A stretch of DNA of 64,000 bases from Rhynchopus sp. YZ270_cl-10 (GCA_964035575.1 OZ037870.1:682001-746000); one strand, 5' to 3'; numbered from the stretch's first letter, positions 40,143 to 52,147 are shown. A program made the numbers and translations. The notes: generated by a model from the letters alone, not told the origin.

Positions 40143-43100
40143 ATGTCTCAACGAAATGTAGAACAGTACCTGCTGTCGCAGCTGGAGGACCGTGACAAGG
40201 AGATAGTCGAGTTGAAGCGGCAGGTCGTGAAGCTGCAGTGCACGGTGATTGAGCTGCAGCAGAACCAGCAGCAGCCTGCTGTGGCGACACCGTCGCTGCC
40301 ACAGATTCTTTTGGAGGGTGTGAGTGGGACTGCGCTGTCGGGGTCGTCGACCCTGGGTGCTCATCAGGGGCGAACACCTTCTGTGTCATCTGTGGAGTCC
40401 AATGTATCGGAGATGGCACCGTTCTCTGCCCCGGCAACGCCAGACCACGTTCCCTCGCAGTCAGGCAAGGTCACCGTGGTGTCGCGCTCAGCAGAGGAAC
40501 CTTCATCGCGCTTTCTCCTGCTGCTGCTCACATACCACCACATCCTCGACAAGGTGCTGCACTTCCTGCCAGAGAACATCCACCTCCTGCGCACACACCG
40601 CCAGCTCCACCCCTTTGGCGCACAGCACACCGCAGTCTCGCTTCAGGTCTTCAAGGCCTACCACACCCTTGAGCCTGGCGTGCCCAACGAAAGTGCTTAT
40701 GAGCTGCTCGATGGGACGCTTGCACGGCGTAAGAAGATGCTTTTTCCGAAGTCGCTTGCAGCGCTTGCGGCAAACCGGCTGCACCACTTTACGATGAACA
40801 TGCTGAAGCCGCACTTCAACACAATAGCGTTCAATGTCAACAACCCGGCGAACTCCTTCAAGAATGGGCCACCGGGGATGCTCCCTGAGAACAATGCTGC
40901 TGTCGCGAACAGAGGTTTGAACGTGGCAGTGTTCTCAACACTTCATTCGAGCACGAGTGGGGTGGACTACACTGCACAGTTTCGGTGGATGAAGGATAGG
41001 CGGATACGACTGATCTACCCACGCGCTGCAGTGCCGCATATGCTAGGGATGTTGGAGTGCGTGAAGAAGCTTTGCATCCAGCCGACCGCATTAGTGATTG
41101 ATGTGTGTCTCGTGAAGCCGAAGTGGTTCCCCGCAATAGAATTTATCCGGGAGTACCCTAACATCATCCTTGTCCCAGAAATCCCTTCGAAAGAGGCGCT
41201 AGAAGAAGGTGAAGCACAGCACATCAAGGAGAAGTTCAACCGCTACCTTGAGAGCTTCACTACAGCGGGGCAGTGTATTTACGTTGTACTCGACGAAAGC
41301 CTGCTCGAAGTGAGCAAGGAAATCCGTACAAGCAAGGTCAACGTCCTGACACTACGCCTTCCGGAGAAGGAGGGGCCTACAGGGCTCAAGGAGTATCCGC
41401 TGCTGGAGTTGTTGGGGGTGTTGGATTCTGTGTTTGATGATGACTTCACCTTGACGGTACCGGAGGAGCGTGAGGCATTGGTGCCTGGTGGGGCCTTCGG
41501 GGCTGCTCCTGGGGCAGGTGGTGTGTATAAATACACAGCGAGCCAGGTGTTTTCTTATGTACCTTCCCGACGGAGACAGCTTCCCCATGTTGCGGATGAT
41601 GACGAAGGGATATCGGACTCTTCCTCCTACTCTGTCTCGTCTGTGTCGAGTGTGGGGTCGAGTGGGTACAACCGAGGGGGGAGCAGTTTTGGGACACCGT
41701 TGTTTAAGGCCTCGAGTTTGAGTGGGTCGACTGGGCGGAGTAGAATGCTGTCGCGTGGACGGCATGATAGGAAGAGCTCGTTGCCGAGGCGTGCTAGTGT
41801 CCCGGTGGAGGAGAGTGTGAAGCGGGAGGTGGCTGGGACACAGAAGGTGGCCGAAGACGACGGCTTCACGCTCTGTGTCACGAATATGGAGGAGGTGGCT
41901 GCAGACGTCCCAGTAGATGGAGGGGACGTGGTCCTGCAGCTCCCCGGGGACAACGTTGCAGCGCGCAGCTGTCCCAGCGTTGCTGCAGCCACTGCAGAGC
42001 CAAAGACACTTCTCTTCCTCGAGAACACTCTCATGGTGGCGACATGCGATGTGGGCAGCTCCTTCATAGAGGAGGCAGGGCTGCAGGTATGAAGCGCTCA
42101 TATGAATTTGAACTCTCTTCTTTTGTTCTACTGTGAGTCTAGCGAGTACCCCCTGAGGTGTAATTTATTACATTCATTGCCAACCTTTTCTCTTCTAAAA
42201 TCATTATAGCACCGCGCACAGCACTTTTTGTCAAAACCCCACAGTCACTTACTATCACCTTTTTATCGATTTTTTTTTGTCCATTTCCAACACTCCACAG
42301 CCTGGAACGTGCCTCATGGACAAACAAGCCTGCTTCGCACTTCTTGCCGACCTCGATGCTAAGAGCACCCCTGTCGACCACAACAACGGCACTGTCCTTC
42401 TCACCGGACGCGTCGCACAACACGTTGCCGCGAGCCTCCCGAGCGGCGTGACCGGGCCCTCTGTCACCTACTGGGGAGTCGGCCGCGATGATGGGACCGT
42501 ACAGCACGCAGCCTCGGAAGGCATCTCCGTGCACACCATCCCCGACGAGGCACCTTCCGTTTGCCTCTGCACTGTCGGCGAGACGGACAGCGTGCTCAGC
42601 CTCTCCACCGCCTGCAGCGAGGGGACCGCCATCCCATCCTTCCAGGCGGCCGTCAACGCAGCGGACGTCATTACGATTGATTCTTTGTTTTTGGTGATGC
42701 CACGCGAGGATTTGACGGCGATGGTGCAGAGGTGTGAGGCGGAGGGGAAGGAGATCGTGTTGCGGGTGGACGCAGCGCATTTGGAGGTTGTGTGGGAGAG
42801 TTTTGAAGCGATTCTGCCTTATGTGGGACTGCTGTTTGCGGATCAGAAGGCATTAGTGGTCATGGCAGAAAAGCTTGCAATGGACGCAGAGACGCTCCGT
42901 GATCTCCTTAGAAAGGTTCAGGCTCGCATCAAACCCACCGGAACCTTCTTTCTCATAGAAAACACCCTCGCCATCGCCGCCGCCTCCCCCACCAAATACC
43001 ATATGACCCCTTTCCCCGCAGTCTTCGCAGACCTCCGCACAGCGCGAGACCCCCACGCGATCTTCATTGGCGGCTTCCTCTCGAAATACAGCCAACGCAA

Positions 43101-43179
43101 AGAGACGGACGCATGTATAAAAGCAGGCTTCCGTCAGGTTGTCGCAAGCCTAAAAGCAGATTACCCATTGAAACGTTAA
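40143..43179 (+). CDS. Coiled-coil protein fused to an adenosine-kinase-like domain lacking the catalytic motif
   Basis: Exon 1 is 40143-42086 and exon 2 42301-43179, phase 0. The 214-bp intron starts GTATGAAG and ends CTCCACAG. Without splicing, the first frame stops two codons into the intron; the joined protein has 940 residues. Residues 1-40 (MSQRNVEQYLLSQLEDRD...) form a coiled coil. An unknown region at about 115-450 and a Ser/Arg-rich linker follow. The region from about 650 resembles the pfkB/adenosine-kinase fold (DAAHLEVVWESFEAILPYV, LLFADQKALVVMAE, HAIFIGGFLSKYSQRKE, CIKAGFRQVVASL). Where real kinases have DTNGAGDAF, this has DLRTARDPHAIF, so the catalytic Asp and anion hole are gone. 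I infer a pseudokinase used for binding. Linkage of the two exons rests on matching phase and splice signals. A repeat D copy lies directly upstream. Confidence 0.75.
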
Positions 43180-43551
43180 GTGGAGAGAGATAGAGTGGGG
43201 GGAGAGGGAGGGGGTGACGGGAGACTAACATCGGTCTGACCTAGTGGGGTAAAATAATGAAGCACATTTTTTTTGAATTTCTGTCTATTTTATCTGCATT
43301 TTTTTTTGGGGTCAGACCAAGGGGTTAACCACGCCTTGCCACACTCACGGAGGGATGAAGTGTGCCGTCTGTATTTCCTCCTGTATTCTGTGTTGTCCTC
43401 AGGAGGTAAAACGTCCCTCCCCTAATAACCCTAGGGTAAAGCTTATCATATAACTCATATAACACCACTCCCTACAGGTCTATACACAAAACACAATCTC
43501 GTTTTGTGTTGACCGTCATCTGTACACGGTAGAGCGGGGGTTGCGACCACG
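43180..43551. other. Spacer
   Basis: 372 bp of AT-rich and GGGAGAGGGAGG-type sequence with a TCTGACC/GGTCAGA inverted pair (43234 and 43311). No gene or repeat-family copy was seen. Confidence 0.5.
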
Positions 43552-46239
43552 ATGTTGGGCCCTCGCATGAAAGGCCGTCAATACGATACGGCCGAGTATC
43601 AACCGAAACGGCGTGTTGGGCAGAAGCCTTTGGATCCTTACTGCGCGCTTATTAATGAGACGCTGGCGAGGGTGTACCGGGAGAGGGGTGACCCTGTGAC
43701 GATCCAGCCACATGCGTACCACTCGAAGGATGTGTTCCCTGCGTATAGCATGCGGCAGTACCCCATTTCCTCTGCGGCGCCGAAGTGGGTGCATACGATC
43801 TACTTCAAGAACGGGAAGAACGCGATGGGGCGTGCGGTGAGGCCTAGTTTCTCTGCAATGTGCTTCACACCTGACGGGCGGCGACTCGTGACAGGAAACT
43901 CTGAGGGGGAGTTCACGCTCTGGCACGGAACCTCGCTCGCATCAGAGATGCGCACTGCAGGGCACGAAGATGCCCGTGTGAACTGTGCCATCTACTGTGA
44001 GAACGCGGACCTCCTGCTCTCCTCAGACGACAAAGGCCGTGTCAAATACTGGGGCAGCAACATGAACAACCTTGAGATTGTCGACGTAGCGAACACAGGA
44101 ATCCGTGAGGTGACCGCGTCCCCATCATCTGCAAAGTTTGCGGCAGGCTCGCTCGAGGGGCTTGTTCGTCTCTACGACACGAATACGGCAACGTTGGTAT
44201 GTGGGGTTTGTGCTCAACGTTTGTTGATAATGAGGCGGGTGCATCTGTTTGTACGATATGTAGTTGGGATAGGTGCGATTGTGTTTTCTTATTTTAAAGT
44301 TGCCTCGAGGCTTAAACTTCTTTGTGAACTAAAACTACACTAAACAGGAAAAAACTATGGAGGGTCACGGAAACGAGGTGCTGACGTGCCATTGGCACAC
44401 CCGCAAGAACCTCTTTGCCTCTGGGGGTAAGGACTTGCGTGGAGGGAAGGTCATCCTGTGGGACCCGCGCTGTGCTGAGAGCATCAGCAGTTTGCTGGGG
44501 CACTCTGCGGGTGTGAACCGCGTGCGGTGGTCGCCGACGGAGGAGTACTGGCTGCTCACGGGGAGTATGGACACGACGATCAAGCTGTTCGACCTGCGCA
44601 AGATGCAGGAGCTGTACACCTTCCAGGGCCACAAGAAGGATGTGTGGTGTCTGAGCTGGCACCCCATGCACCACGGCCTCTTCGCGTCAGGTGGACGCGA
44701 CGGGATGCTCAACTACTGGATCGTCGGGCAGGGCTCGCAAAAGAGCGAGGGCGCAACACGCGTGTGCGCACCGGTCAGCTCTGTCTGCAAATCACACGGC
44801 ATGCACAACTCCTTCAAGGTGGAGAACGGTGTCAGCGAGGTTGTGTGGCATCCTCTTGGGCACTCTCTGGTATGGCCACGCTTCTTTTTTTTAAAAATGT
44901 GAAAGTGTTAGGTTGCGCTATCAACTTCGCTTTTGACGAAACCCTTCCCAACTGCTCCAGCAGAGGTCTGTCGTCTGCAGTCCAAGACGTTTTGGACCTC
45001 CCTTTTCCTAGAAATGAATGAAATAGCACAACACTAAACACTAAACACCAACCAACAGGCATCTGCATCGTTTGACTGTAAGTTCTGGACACACAACAAA
45101 CCCGGTGGTGTGGAGGAGGTGAAGGGTGCGGAGCTTGCGAACGTTGCCGGAGTGATGGAAGACCTGCGTGCGAAGACACGGAAGTGGAACACTTACGTCG
45201 CTGCCGAGGCGAAGGAGGCACCTGTGGCGCAGGCAACGGTGCGGAGACGCGAGGGGGAGCGGGGGCATCGCGAGGATAACCTTCGCTCGGTATGGGAACA
45301 CTTCCTTCCTTCCTTTTTATTTTCTTCATGCTACACCGTCCTAACGTCCTACCACCCCCTCGGTTCAACAACCGAGCCGACTACACTTCATTTTCACCTT
45401 TTCCCCCTTTTTACATCACTTAATTCTTACAGGCCGACTTTGAAAGTGTTAAGGTTGAGCGTGCACGGGACTTTGACAGACCCTCACGGCCCACAGAGCC
45501 TGCCCCAGCACCTGCACACACCGCACCTCCAGTGTCGTCAGCACCAGTGTCGCTGCCTGCAGGAAGTGCATCGCTGCCCCCCCAAAGCAGCACGCCCTCT
45601 GTCGCAGTGTCCGCACCCTCCGCCAGCCCCTCCTCTGCCTCCCCGCCTCCAAGCTACACATACACCAAGTCAAACGCCCCGCCGCCTCTGCTGCACACCC
45701 CACCTCCAGTACCAGCCTACGGATGGATGGTATGACTACAAAAGCCAGTTTTTTTCTCACTCCAAAATCTGCATTCCACCCCCCCTTTTAAAAGAGATAC
45801 TTCAAGCTTTTTAATTCCCATATCCATTATTATATCACCAACACCCCATCTACAGCCACCTCCAGCCTACTCCCACTCCGCGCCTCCTCCTGCACACACC
45901 ATCCCGCCTCCTTCGCATTCTGCCCTGCCGCCTGCACCTCTGCACCGTGCTCCGATCCTTCCAGGACCTTCCTCTTCGTCTATGGGAGGGTCTATTCTCG
46001 GCAGTGCACCACCTATCATGCCTTCGGTACCTTCCATGGGTGGGCCAAACGCAAGCTATGCGGAGGCACCGGGAGCAAGCCCCGCACCACTTCCCCCCAT
46101 CTCCACCCCCATGCCCCTCGGAGCTGCGGCGCCCCTCCCGATTCTCCCAGAGCAACCTATCTCCGCAATCTCCCCAGCTGCAGCCACACCCCAACCAACC
46201 GAGGCCGAAGAAGAAGACGAAACTGTCATGGAGTTTTAA
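43552..46239 (+). CDS. WDR33: WDR33/Pfs2-like pre-mRNA 3'-end processing WD40 protein, five exons
   Basis: By family knowledge, binds the poly(A) signal within the cleavage and polyadenylation factor. Exons: 43552-44196, 44348-44869, 45059-45289, 45433-45729 and 45856-46239. All four introns (151, 189, 143 and 126 bp) are phase 0, start GTATG and end in CAG. Spliced length is 692 residues. The N-terminus has the family's basic entry and the hallmark FTPDGRRLVTGNSEGEFTLW, then VKYWGSNMNNLE, GIREVTASPSSAKFA, GGKVILWDPR, YWLLTGSMDTTIKLFDLR, FQGHKKDVWCLSWHP and GLFASGGRDGMLNYW, the order seen in WDR33 and Pfs2. The last two exons are a Pro/Ser/Ala-rich disordered tail, also typical of WDR33. The second intron contains a family B remnant (TTGCGCTATCAACTTCGC at about 44914). 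Confidence 0.92.
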
Positions 46240-46528
46240 ACTCAATGCGAGAGAGGGGGTGGGTGGGTGGGTGGGAATCAACTATAAGAGCGGGGGGGGG
46301 TGGGAGGGGGATGAAATGTTCCCCTGTAAAAAACTGATTAAAATTTTTGGGTGAGTTTGTGGTTTTTTCGTCGTACGTTTCGGGTCTTGTAAGATCTGCA
46401 AAAAAAGGAGGGGGGTTTTATGAGTTTTATGTGAAAGTAGTGAAGAATGTTTGTTATTATTTATTATCCCCTTTTCTCTTTGTTCGAACAGACCCACCAC
46501 AACACAACTACACCAAAAAAAACACACA
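46240..46528. other. Spacer upstream of the nucleoplasmin-like gene
   Basis: Under 300 bp, with a GGGTGGGTGGGTGGG run just after the WDR33 stop and a pyrimidine/CACACAA run before the next ATG. No feature is supported. Confidence 0.4.
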
Positions 46529-48155
46529 ATGGCACCTACTGAGGGCATTTTCTTCGGAGAGAAGGTGACGAAGGACGTTTCCAAGAAGATTGAGGTGCGT
46601 GAGGGACTTCTGCTCCACCTCTCGCACGCATCCCTGGACCACACCTCCGCCGGCAAGGCACCCGTGTCGCTCTTCGTTGTCACCGGACAGTATGCACATT
46701 ACACCCCTACCCCCCAAATTAAAAATATGGCACCAAAATATGGGGGTTTTTCTTATCCCTCTTGGGGAGTGAAAATCAACCTTTTTATTGGTGCATTCCT
46801 CAAGGTGATGCGGTCGAAATGGACCGAAAACAAGTTAAGGGTGGGGGCTTAGGTTCATCCCCCAACCATTCTTTTCTTATACTCCGATAACCCACGGAGT
46901 ATCAGTGCCCTGTGTCCCAGAGGCGGTTGCACTATCTTCACTTTCCTAAACCACTCTTCGCATCCCACCCACACCTTCCTCCCCCAACAGCCGCGAATAC
47001 GCGATCTGCACCCTGAAGGACTGCGGACACGCATCGCTCGACCTCAACTTCAACTCCCCCTTCACCCTGAAGGTGGTTGGCTCTGGCAACAGCCCGGTTC
47101 ACGTGACTGGGTACTGGGAGTTCATGGCAGACCCGGACATGGACGAGGAGCTGGAGGAGGTTGAGGAGGAGGAGGAGGAGCCCGTGGTGGCACAGAAGTC
47201 GCCCGCGAAGGAGAAGAAGAACCAGAACGAGCTCATCAAGCAGGCGGCTGCACAGGCTGCGGCTGCGGACGCTGCCGCAGGTGCGGATGAGGAGGAGGAG
47301 GAAATCGAGGAGATCGAGGAGATGGAGGAGCTCCCCGAGGACCTGAAGGACCTGACGAACGAGGAGCTCCAGATGCTGCTTGAGGAGGGTCTCATCTCCC
47401 CCGAGGAGCTTGAGGAGATGGAGGAGATTGAGGAGATCGAGGAGGAGGAGGAGGCACCCCCGGCACCCCCGGCCAAGCAGGCAGGCAAGAAGAGAGCCGC
47501 AGAGCAGCAGGCCGCACCGCAGAAGAAGCAGAAGGGTATGTAAGAGGCTTTTACTGATATTTTTTTTTTGTGTTATCAAGCATTGACGAATAGAAATGGA
47601 AAACGACGGAAGGTGCGTGCCCGCTTTAGCGTATTGTTTTTCCACTAACATCACTCACATTCATCAGTGAAAAACACAAACCTTTTGCGGTGCGATAAAC
47701 GAAAAAGTGTTTTCTTTATTTCATTTAACTGTCATATCCTGAAGTCGTTTTCTATTTTTGGCCTCAAAGTGGTTTCCTCTTCACGGCCACGTCAGTGGGA
47801 GTGTATTGCAGAATAGCAACAGAATATGAAACACTTTACGCACAAACAAAATTACTAACTTTATAGAACCCAGTTGTGCTAAACACGCTTTTCCTTTTGA
47901 TTATACCCCTCCTATTTGCGGGTGGAAAAAATACCCTTTTTGCACGGTGAAGTAAATGACGACTTGGTTTATTCTTTAAGCCTATTCTGGTGACCACATA
48001 AAGTGTGTCTCACACCAACAGTCCCTTCATGATAGAAATGTGCCCGAAATATTTAAAAATAACCCCTCAATACAGTGGAGCCCAAGAAGACCACACCCCC
48101 GCCGCAGCAGCAGCAGAAGGGAGGCAAGAAGGGAAAGGGAGGCAAGAAGCACTAA
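46529..48155 (+). CDS. Nucleoplasmin-like-domain protein (histone chaperone/HD2/FKBP39 type), three exons
   Basis: Probably a nuclear histone-binding protein. Exons: 46529-46689, 46991-47535 and 48076-48155; introns 301 bp (phase 2) and 540 bp (phase 1), both GTATG...CAG. The exon lengths sum to 786 bp, giving 261 residues in one frame, which supports the model. Residues 5-98 match the nucleoplasmin-like fold of plant HD2 histone deacetylases and insect/fungal nucleolar FKBPs: IFFGEKV, LLLHLSHASLD, CTLKDCGHASLDLNF and VHVTGYWEF. Then come acidic runs (EELEEVEEEEEEP, EEEEEIEEIEEMEEL), a Lys-rich nuclear-localisation-like stretch (KKRAAEQQAAPQKKQKG) and a GGKKGKGGKKH tail. No FKBP catalytic domain follows, so it is closer to the stand-alone HD2/nucleophosmin layout. 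Intron 1 carries family A and B repeats. Confidence 0.88.
46848..46948 (+). repeat. Family A trace plus family B copy inside an intron
   Basis: GGGGGCTTAGGTTCATCCCC (family A 3' part), then ACTCCGATAACCCACGGAG, TATCAGTGCCC, TCCCAGAGGCGGTTGCACT and ATCTTCAC (family B). The intron acceptor follows 42 bp later. Confidence 0.75.
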
Positions 48156-48912
48156 ACAGAGCATTGTAAAAAAAAAAAAAAATAAACCAAGTGGTTTATC
48201 TCTAATCAGATAAACAGCTGACTTTTTTTTTTTACAGGTTTTCTTTGTGTAAAAAAAGGCGGATACCTACCTTCATTCCCCCCTTTTTTTGTGGTGGAAA
48301 ACTATGTAGAATTGACAGAGGAAAAAAAAGACCGTTCGACATACTCAGTGAGTGGGATTGTTTTTTTGGGCGGAGAGCGCTCCCCCTGTTGCTTTTTTTT
48401 CTCCTGGAAATGTGGTATCTTTTTCTGAGCAAAAAAAAATTGAAAAAACAAAATTGTAAAGAACAAGGGAACGCACAACGGGATGGGGGGAGGGGAAAAT
48501 GAAATAGTTTCGATGTTTGTGAGAATGAATTTAAGAAAACGCGCCGGGAGTTTCAAAACAAGTTTGAGTTATCATGTTTTTCTTTTGTGTTTTTTTTTTT
48601 CCCTTTTTCGGTTTTCTTTTTGGAGGTTGTGGTATGGACAAAGTGTACAAGCAGGGTTTGTGTCACACCTTCATAGAAAATTGATTTTTTTTTAGTTGCC
48701 CACTCCTTACGGGCTCTCATTTTATCGTGTTTGTGAACCGATATGCTGTTTAATGAAAGTGGCAGCATTCAGTTCCGCTTTTTTTCTTTTTTTTTTTTCC
48801 GTTTGCGGGTTTTCCCTTTGTTCTTTGTCACTCCAGGACAATACCATGGGTTATCAAAAAAAAAAGGGGGGTGTTTTTTTTCTTTGAATAGTGAATTTAC
48901 GTTTTTGATTCG
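48156..48912. other. Gene-free spacer
   Basis: Runs of A and T and no coding sequence. An imperfect palindrome, CCAAGTGGTTTATCTCTAATC...GATAAACAGC, sits just after the nucleoplasmin-like gene (48188-48220) and may be a 3'-end hairpin. Confidence 0.45.
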
Positions 48913-49850
48913 GGTTGTTGTGAGTTTTTGGCGCATGATCGACACTTTGACGAACGACGTCCCGCAACACTGCAGACTGCAGGACATCTTGACGCCCGCT
49001 AATCACGGGAATCATGGAGACACATACGTTCGCCGTCTGAGCCACTCACACAACTCACAACAGAAGACACCTGCAGCCTCAGTCCTCTCTTTTCCCTTCG
49101 GATGATGATAGTTTATTTTTTTTCAACACACACAATGGAAATGAAGCTTCGGCTCACGATATTACTTTAGAGCTCTGACATAATAGTGTGTTTGTTTTGT
49201 CAGCAGTGCATCGGCACACCTCTGTTCTTGACCACCGCCGTTTCAACCGCTTGATGACATCTTCCGTGACTCACAGCGGCGGGGTTGTGTGGGAGAGATT
49301 CTGAGAACACTTTTTTTCACCTGAAAACAGCCACATCACAGTGATGCAATATAGTTTAATTAACCAACCTAGTCGGGCACCTCGTAACTGTCCGCTGATG
49401 ACAACTTTTCCTCCATCTGGAGCCTGAGTACGTTTCCTTGAGGAGCACCGTGTTCTGTGCAGTTCATGATGACTACACATCAAACAAGCATATATCCGAC
49501 AGCTCAGCTGTGTGAAGATGCAACCAGCGTTGACCCGCTTTTATCTGAATCACAAACAAGGCACCTTGCCTCGACCCTCAGACCCTCTGCAGATGAGCAG
49601 ACTCTAGGAAATGCTCTCTGCCTCTTGTGGCCTGCAGCATGCCGAGTTCCTGCGAGAGACATCCTTTCCCTTTCCCTTTCCCTTACCTCTTTTCTGAGAG
49701 ATTTTGTTGTTGAGCTTTGGCGCATGATCGACACTTTGACGAACGACGTCCCGCAACACTGCAGACTGCAGGACATCTTGACGCCCGCTAATCACGGGAA
49801 TCATGGAGACACATACGTTCGCCGTCTGAGCCACTCATACAACTCACAAC
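48913..49850 (+). repeat. Dispersed repeat family D, copy 3
   Basis: 5'-truncated R (48913-49064), I (49065-49448), complete R (49449-49850). Sequence identity with copy 1 is very high, differing mainly in the (CCCTTT)n tract and isolated bases. The copy ends about 190 bp before the carrier gene's start codon. Confidence 0.9.
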
Positions 49851-50041
49851 ACAACTCACTACGCTTCTCTATTTTTTTAGAATCTTTGCCACTTTTTTGT
49901 GCACCAATGAAGTGCCCTGCAACCTGAGAACCACCCTGCACACGTAGGGTGACATCATGTACAAAGTTGTGAGTCGGTTTGTACCTTCAACTGACATTTA
50001 CACCATTACACCCACAGGCATCAAACCACCCCTCTACCACA

Positions 50042-50860
50042 ATGTCTGAACATGAGTTTTCGTTCTTCCGCAGTCTTATTGCGGGGGGTGCTGCGGGCAC
50101 GGCGGTGGACATTGCGCTCTTCCCTCTGGACACGGTGAAGACACGGATGCAGTCGAGCGAGGGCTTTTGGAAGGCGGGCGGCTTTAAGGGGGTGTACAGA
50201 GGGCTGCTTCCTGTTGTGATTGGGTCTGCACCTGGTGCAGCGTTGTTCTTCAGCACCTACGAGGGTGCGAAGGCAATTCTCCCCAACGACCGTCCGGCAC
50301 TCAACCACATGGGCGCAGCGTGCCTGGGTGAGGTGGGCGCCTGCATTGTGCGCGTCCCCACGGAGACCATCAAGCAGAAGCTCCAGGCAGGACAGTACCC
50401 CACCATGACCGCTGCGATCCGTGATACGGTGCAGAAGGAAGGACTCTTCTACGGGATGTACAAAGGCTACCCGATCACGGTGTGCAGAGAGATCCCGTTT
50501 GCGTTGATCCAGTTTCCGTTGTGGGAGTCGCTGAAGAAGAGGTTTGCGTATGATGCACAGGGGAACAAGGACAACATGACAGCATCGTTGTGTGGGTCCG
50601 TATCAGGAGCATTTGCGGCAGCAGTGACGACACCACTGGACGTGGCCAAGACGCGCATCATGCTCGGCAAAGACAAGAACGGCGTTGCATATGAATCCAA
50701 GGTGGTTTCCACCGTTCTCCGCATCGCAAAGGACGAAGGTGCCGGTGCACTCTTCTCAGGAGTGGTGCCCCGTGTCAAGATCATTGGTATAGGGGGTCTT
50801 ATCTTCTTCGGCGCGTACGAAAACACCGAATCTTACCTCCGCGTAAACAACATTCTCTAG
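50042..50860 (+). CDS. SLC25A26: Mitochondrial S-adenosylmethionine carrier (SLC25A26 type)
   Basis: Exchanges cytosolic SAM for organellar S-adenosylhomocysteine across the inner membrane of the mitochondrion or its relic. The start at 50042 (ACAATGTCTGAA) is preferred to 49979, giving 272 residues, the usual length of this family. The three carrier signatures are PLDTVKTR (near 29), PTETIKQK (near 109) and PLDVAKTR (near 199). The SAM-carrier-type stretches LFPLDTVKTRMQSSEGFWKA, GFKGVYRG, CREIPFALIQFPLWESLK, AAAVTTPLDVAKTRI and GGLIFFGAYE are present. The match to SLC25A26 rather than other carriers is clear from these stretches. An acceptor-like CACCCACAG at 50010-50018 suggests a 5' UTR intron. 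It sits downstream of a repeat D copy. Organellar methylation is therefore expected; the methyltransferase at 12891 could be one user, but that link is only inference. Confidence 0.93.
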   Translation: MSEHEFSFFRSLIAGGAAGTAVDIALFPLDTVKTRMQSSEGFWKAGGFKGVYRGLLPVVIGSAPGAALFFSTYEGAKAILPNDRPALNHMGAACLGEVGACIVRVPTETIKQKLQAGQYPTMTAAIRDTVQKEGLFYGMYKGYPITVCREIPFALIQFPLWESLKKRFAYDAQGNKDNMTASLCGSVSGAFAAAVTTPLDVAKTRIMLGKDKNGVAYESKVVSTVLRIAKDEGAGALFSGVVPRVKIIGIGGLIFFGAYENTESYLRVNNIL

Positions 50861-51203
50861 AGAGACACATCCCACGTGATTTTGTATCAAAGAGGGAGAG
50901 AGGAAGTCTGCGCCGAAGAGAGTGGTATATGAGGATGAGGGCTGTCCTTCCTCAATGATTTTCAAACAGTGCCCCGGAAGCAAAAAAAAGGTGGTTTTCT
51001 GGGTATATCAGTGTGGGGTTTTTTTGAAAGAATGCAGCATTTTGTGGTGGGAGGTTCTCCTCCAGGGGCAACGAAAAGAAAAATATATAGTGAAAGAGAG
51101 TGTCTGCATGGGAGCTACACTAAACCTACAATGCCCGAGGTCTTTTCGCGTTTATCAGTGGTTCTTTTATTTTATTTTATTTTTCCAGCTCTTTTTTTCC
51201 CCC

Positions 51204-51240
51204 TTAGGTTACTGAGCATGAGAGGCTTCGACGATCTTCC
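51204..51240 (+). repeat. Stem-loop repeat family A
   Basis: TTAGGTTACTGAGCATGAGA, then GGCTTCGACGATCTTCC. The loop is conserved and the right arm diverged. Confidence 0.65.
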
Positions 51241-51866
51241 CTTTCTCTTTCTTTGTTGAGGTACACTGTCGCGAGAAGGCTTTGTATTTTAAGTACAAAA
51301 ATTTTTTTCTCGATTTTTCTCCCTACTGGGTTGTAGAAGTGCATCCAAGTTTTCCATTACTATTCATGAGATGGGTGTTCCTTCAGATTCATTCATCTTT
51401 TATTCTTTGTTTCATTTTTTTTTATCGGTAAACGGATCACCTCTCCCCAAGGACGCAGTAGTGTTTGCACAATTATTAGGAGTACCCAAAAGGACTTTTT
51501 GCCGCTGAGGGTCGCTTTCAGACTGTTTCAGCCGAACACAAAAAAAAAAAAAAATGGAAACAAAAGTATCTCATGTCATTGTGTAACCCCCCCCGTGTGG
51601 GTGATACTATTTTGTTGGCCTGTATCAAACTATTTTTGTGTTCAAAAAAGCGTGGCTCGAAGTGACCCCGCGTGTCAAAAATAGGGTATTGTTTTTTTTT
51701 TAGATTCTGTGCGTGAGAGAGGCATAAATTCAAAAAAAAAATTCTTCTTTTTTTTGCTGCAACAATTCACCCCCTATCTTTTCTCTAGCTCCTCTCCCCA
51801 TTTTTTAAACAAGATGTATGTTCATTGCATATCGTCTTTCAAATGATTTTTTTTTTATTCTGCGTA

Positions 51867-51905
51867 TCCTGTGTCCCAGAGGCGTTTGCACTATCAACTC
51901 CACTT
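51867..51905 (+). repeat. Stem-loop repeat family B, 3' part
   Basis: CTGTGTCCCAGAGGCGTTTG then CACTATCAACTCCACTTTG. Confidence 0.75.
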
Positions 51906-52111
51906 TGTTTTCCTGTAACCTCTTCAGACATGAGGCACTGATTTTCATGTCGTGGTATGATTGGTTCTCATAAAGGGAGTGTGTGTGTTTTCCCCTACCC
52001 GAGTATGTGTATTGTTTGTTTTTCGCCATGAGAAGTTGCCAAAAAAAAAATGTCACGGCAAGTTGTATTTGCTCTTGTGTTCACCATTTGAGGGGATAAC
52101 AACGATGTGAT

Positions 52112-52147
52112 CAAGGTGGCTAAGTGAGAGATCTTTGTATCATCTTG
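52112..52147 (+). repeat. Stem-loop repeat family A, diverged
   Basis: AAGGTGGCTAAGTGAGAGATC, then TTTGTATCATCTTGC. Confidence 0.5.

Noticed and set aside
47073-47543. Acidic frame as a complete stand-alone gene
   Set aside because: Splice signals and phases join it to a nucleoplasmin-type exon upstream and a Lys-rich exon downstream, giving one coherent 261-residue protein.
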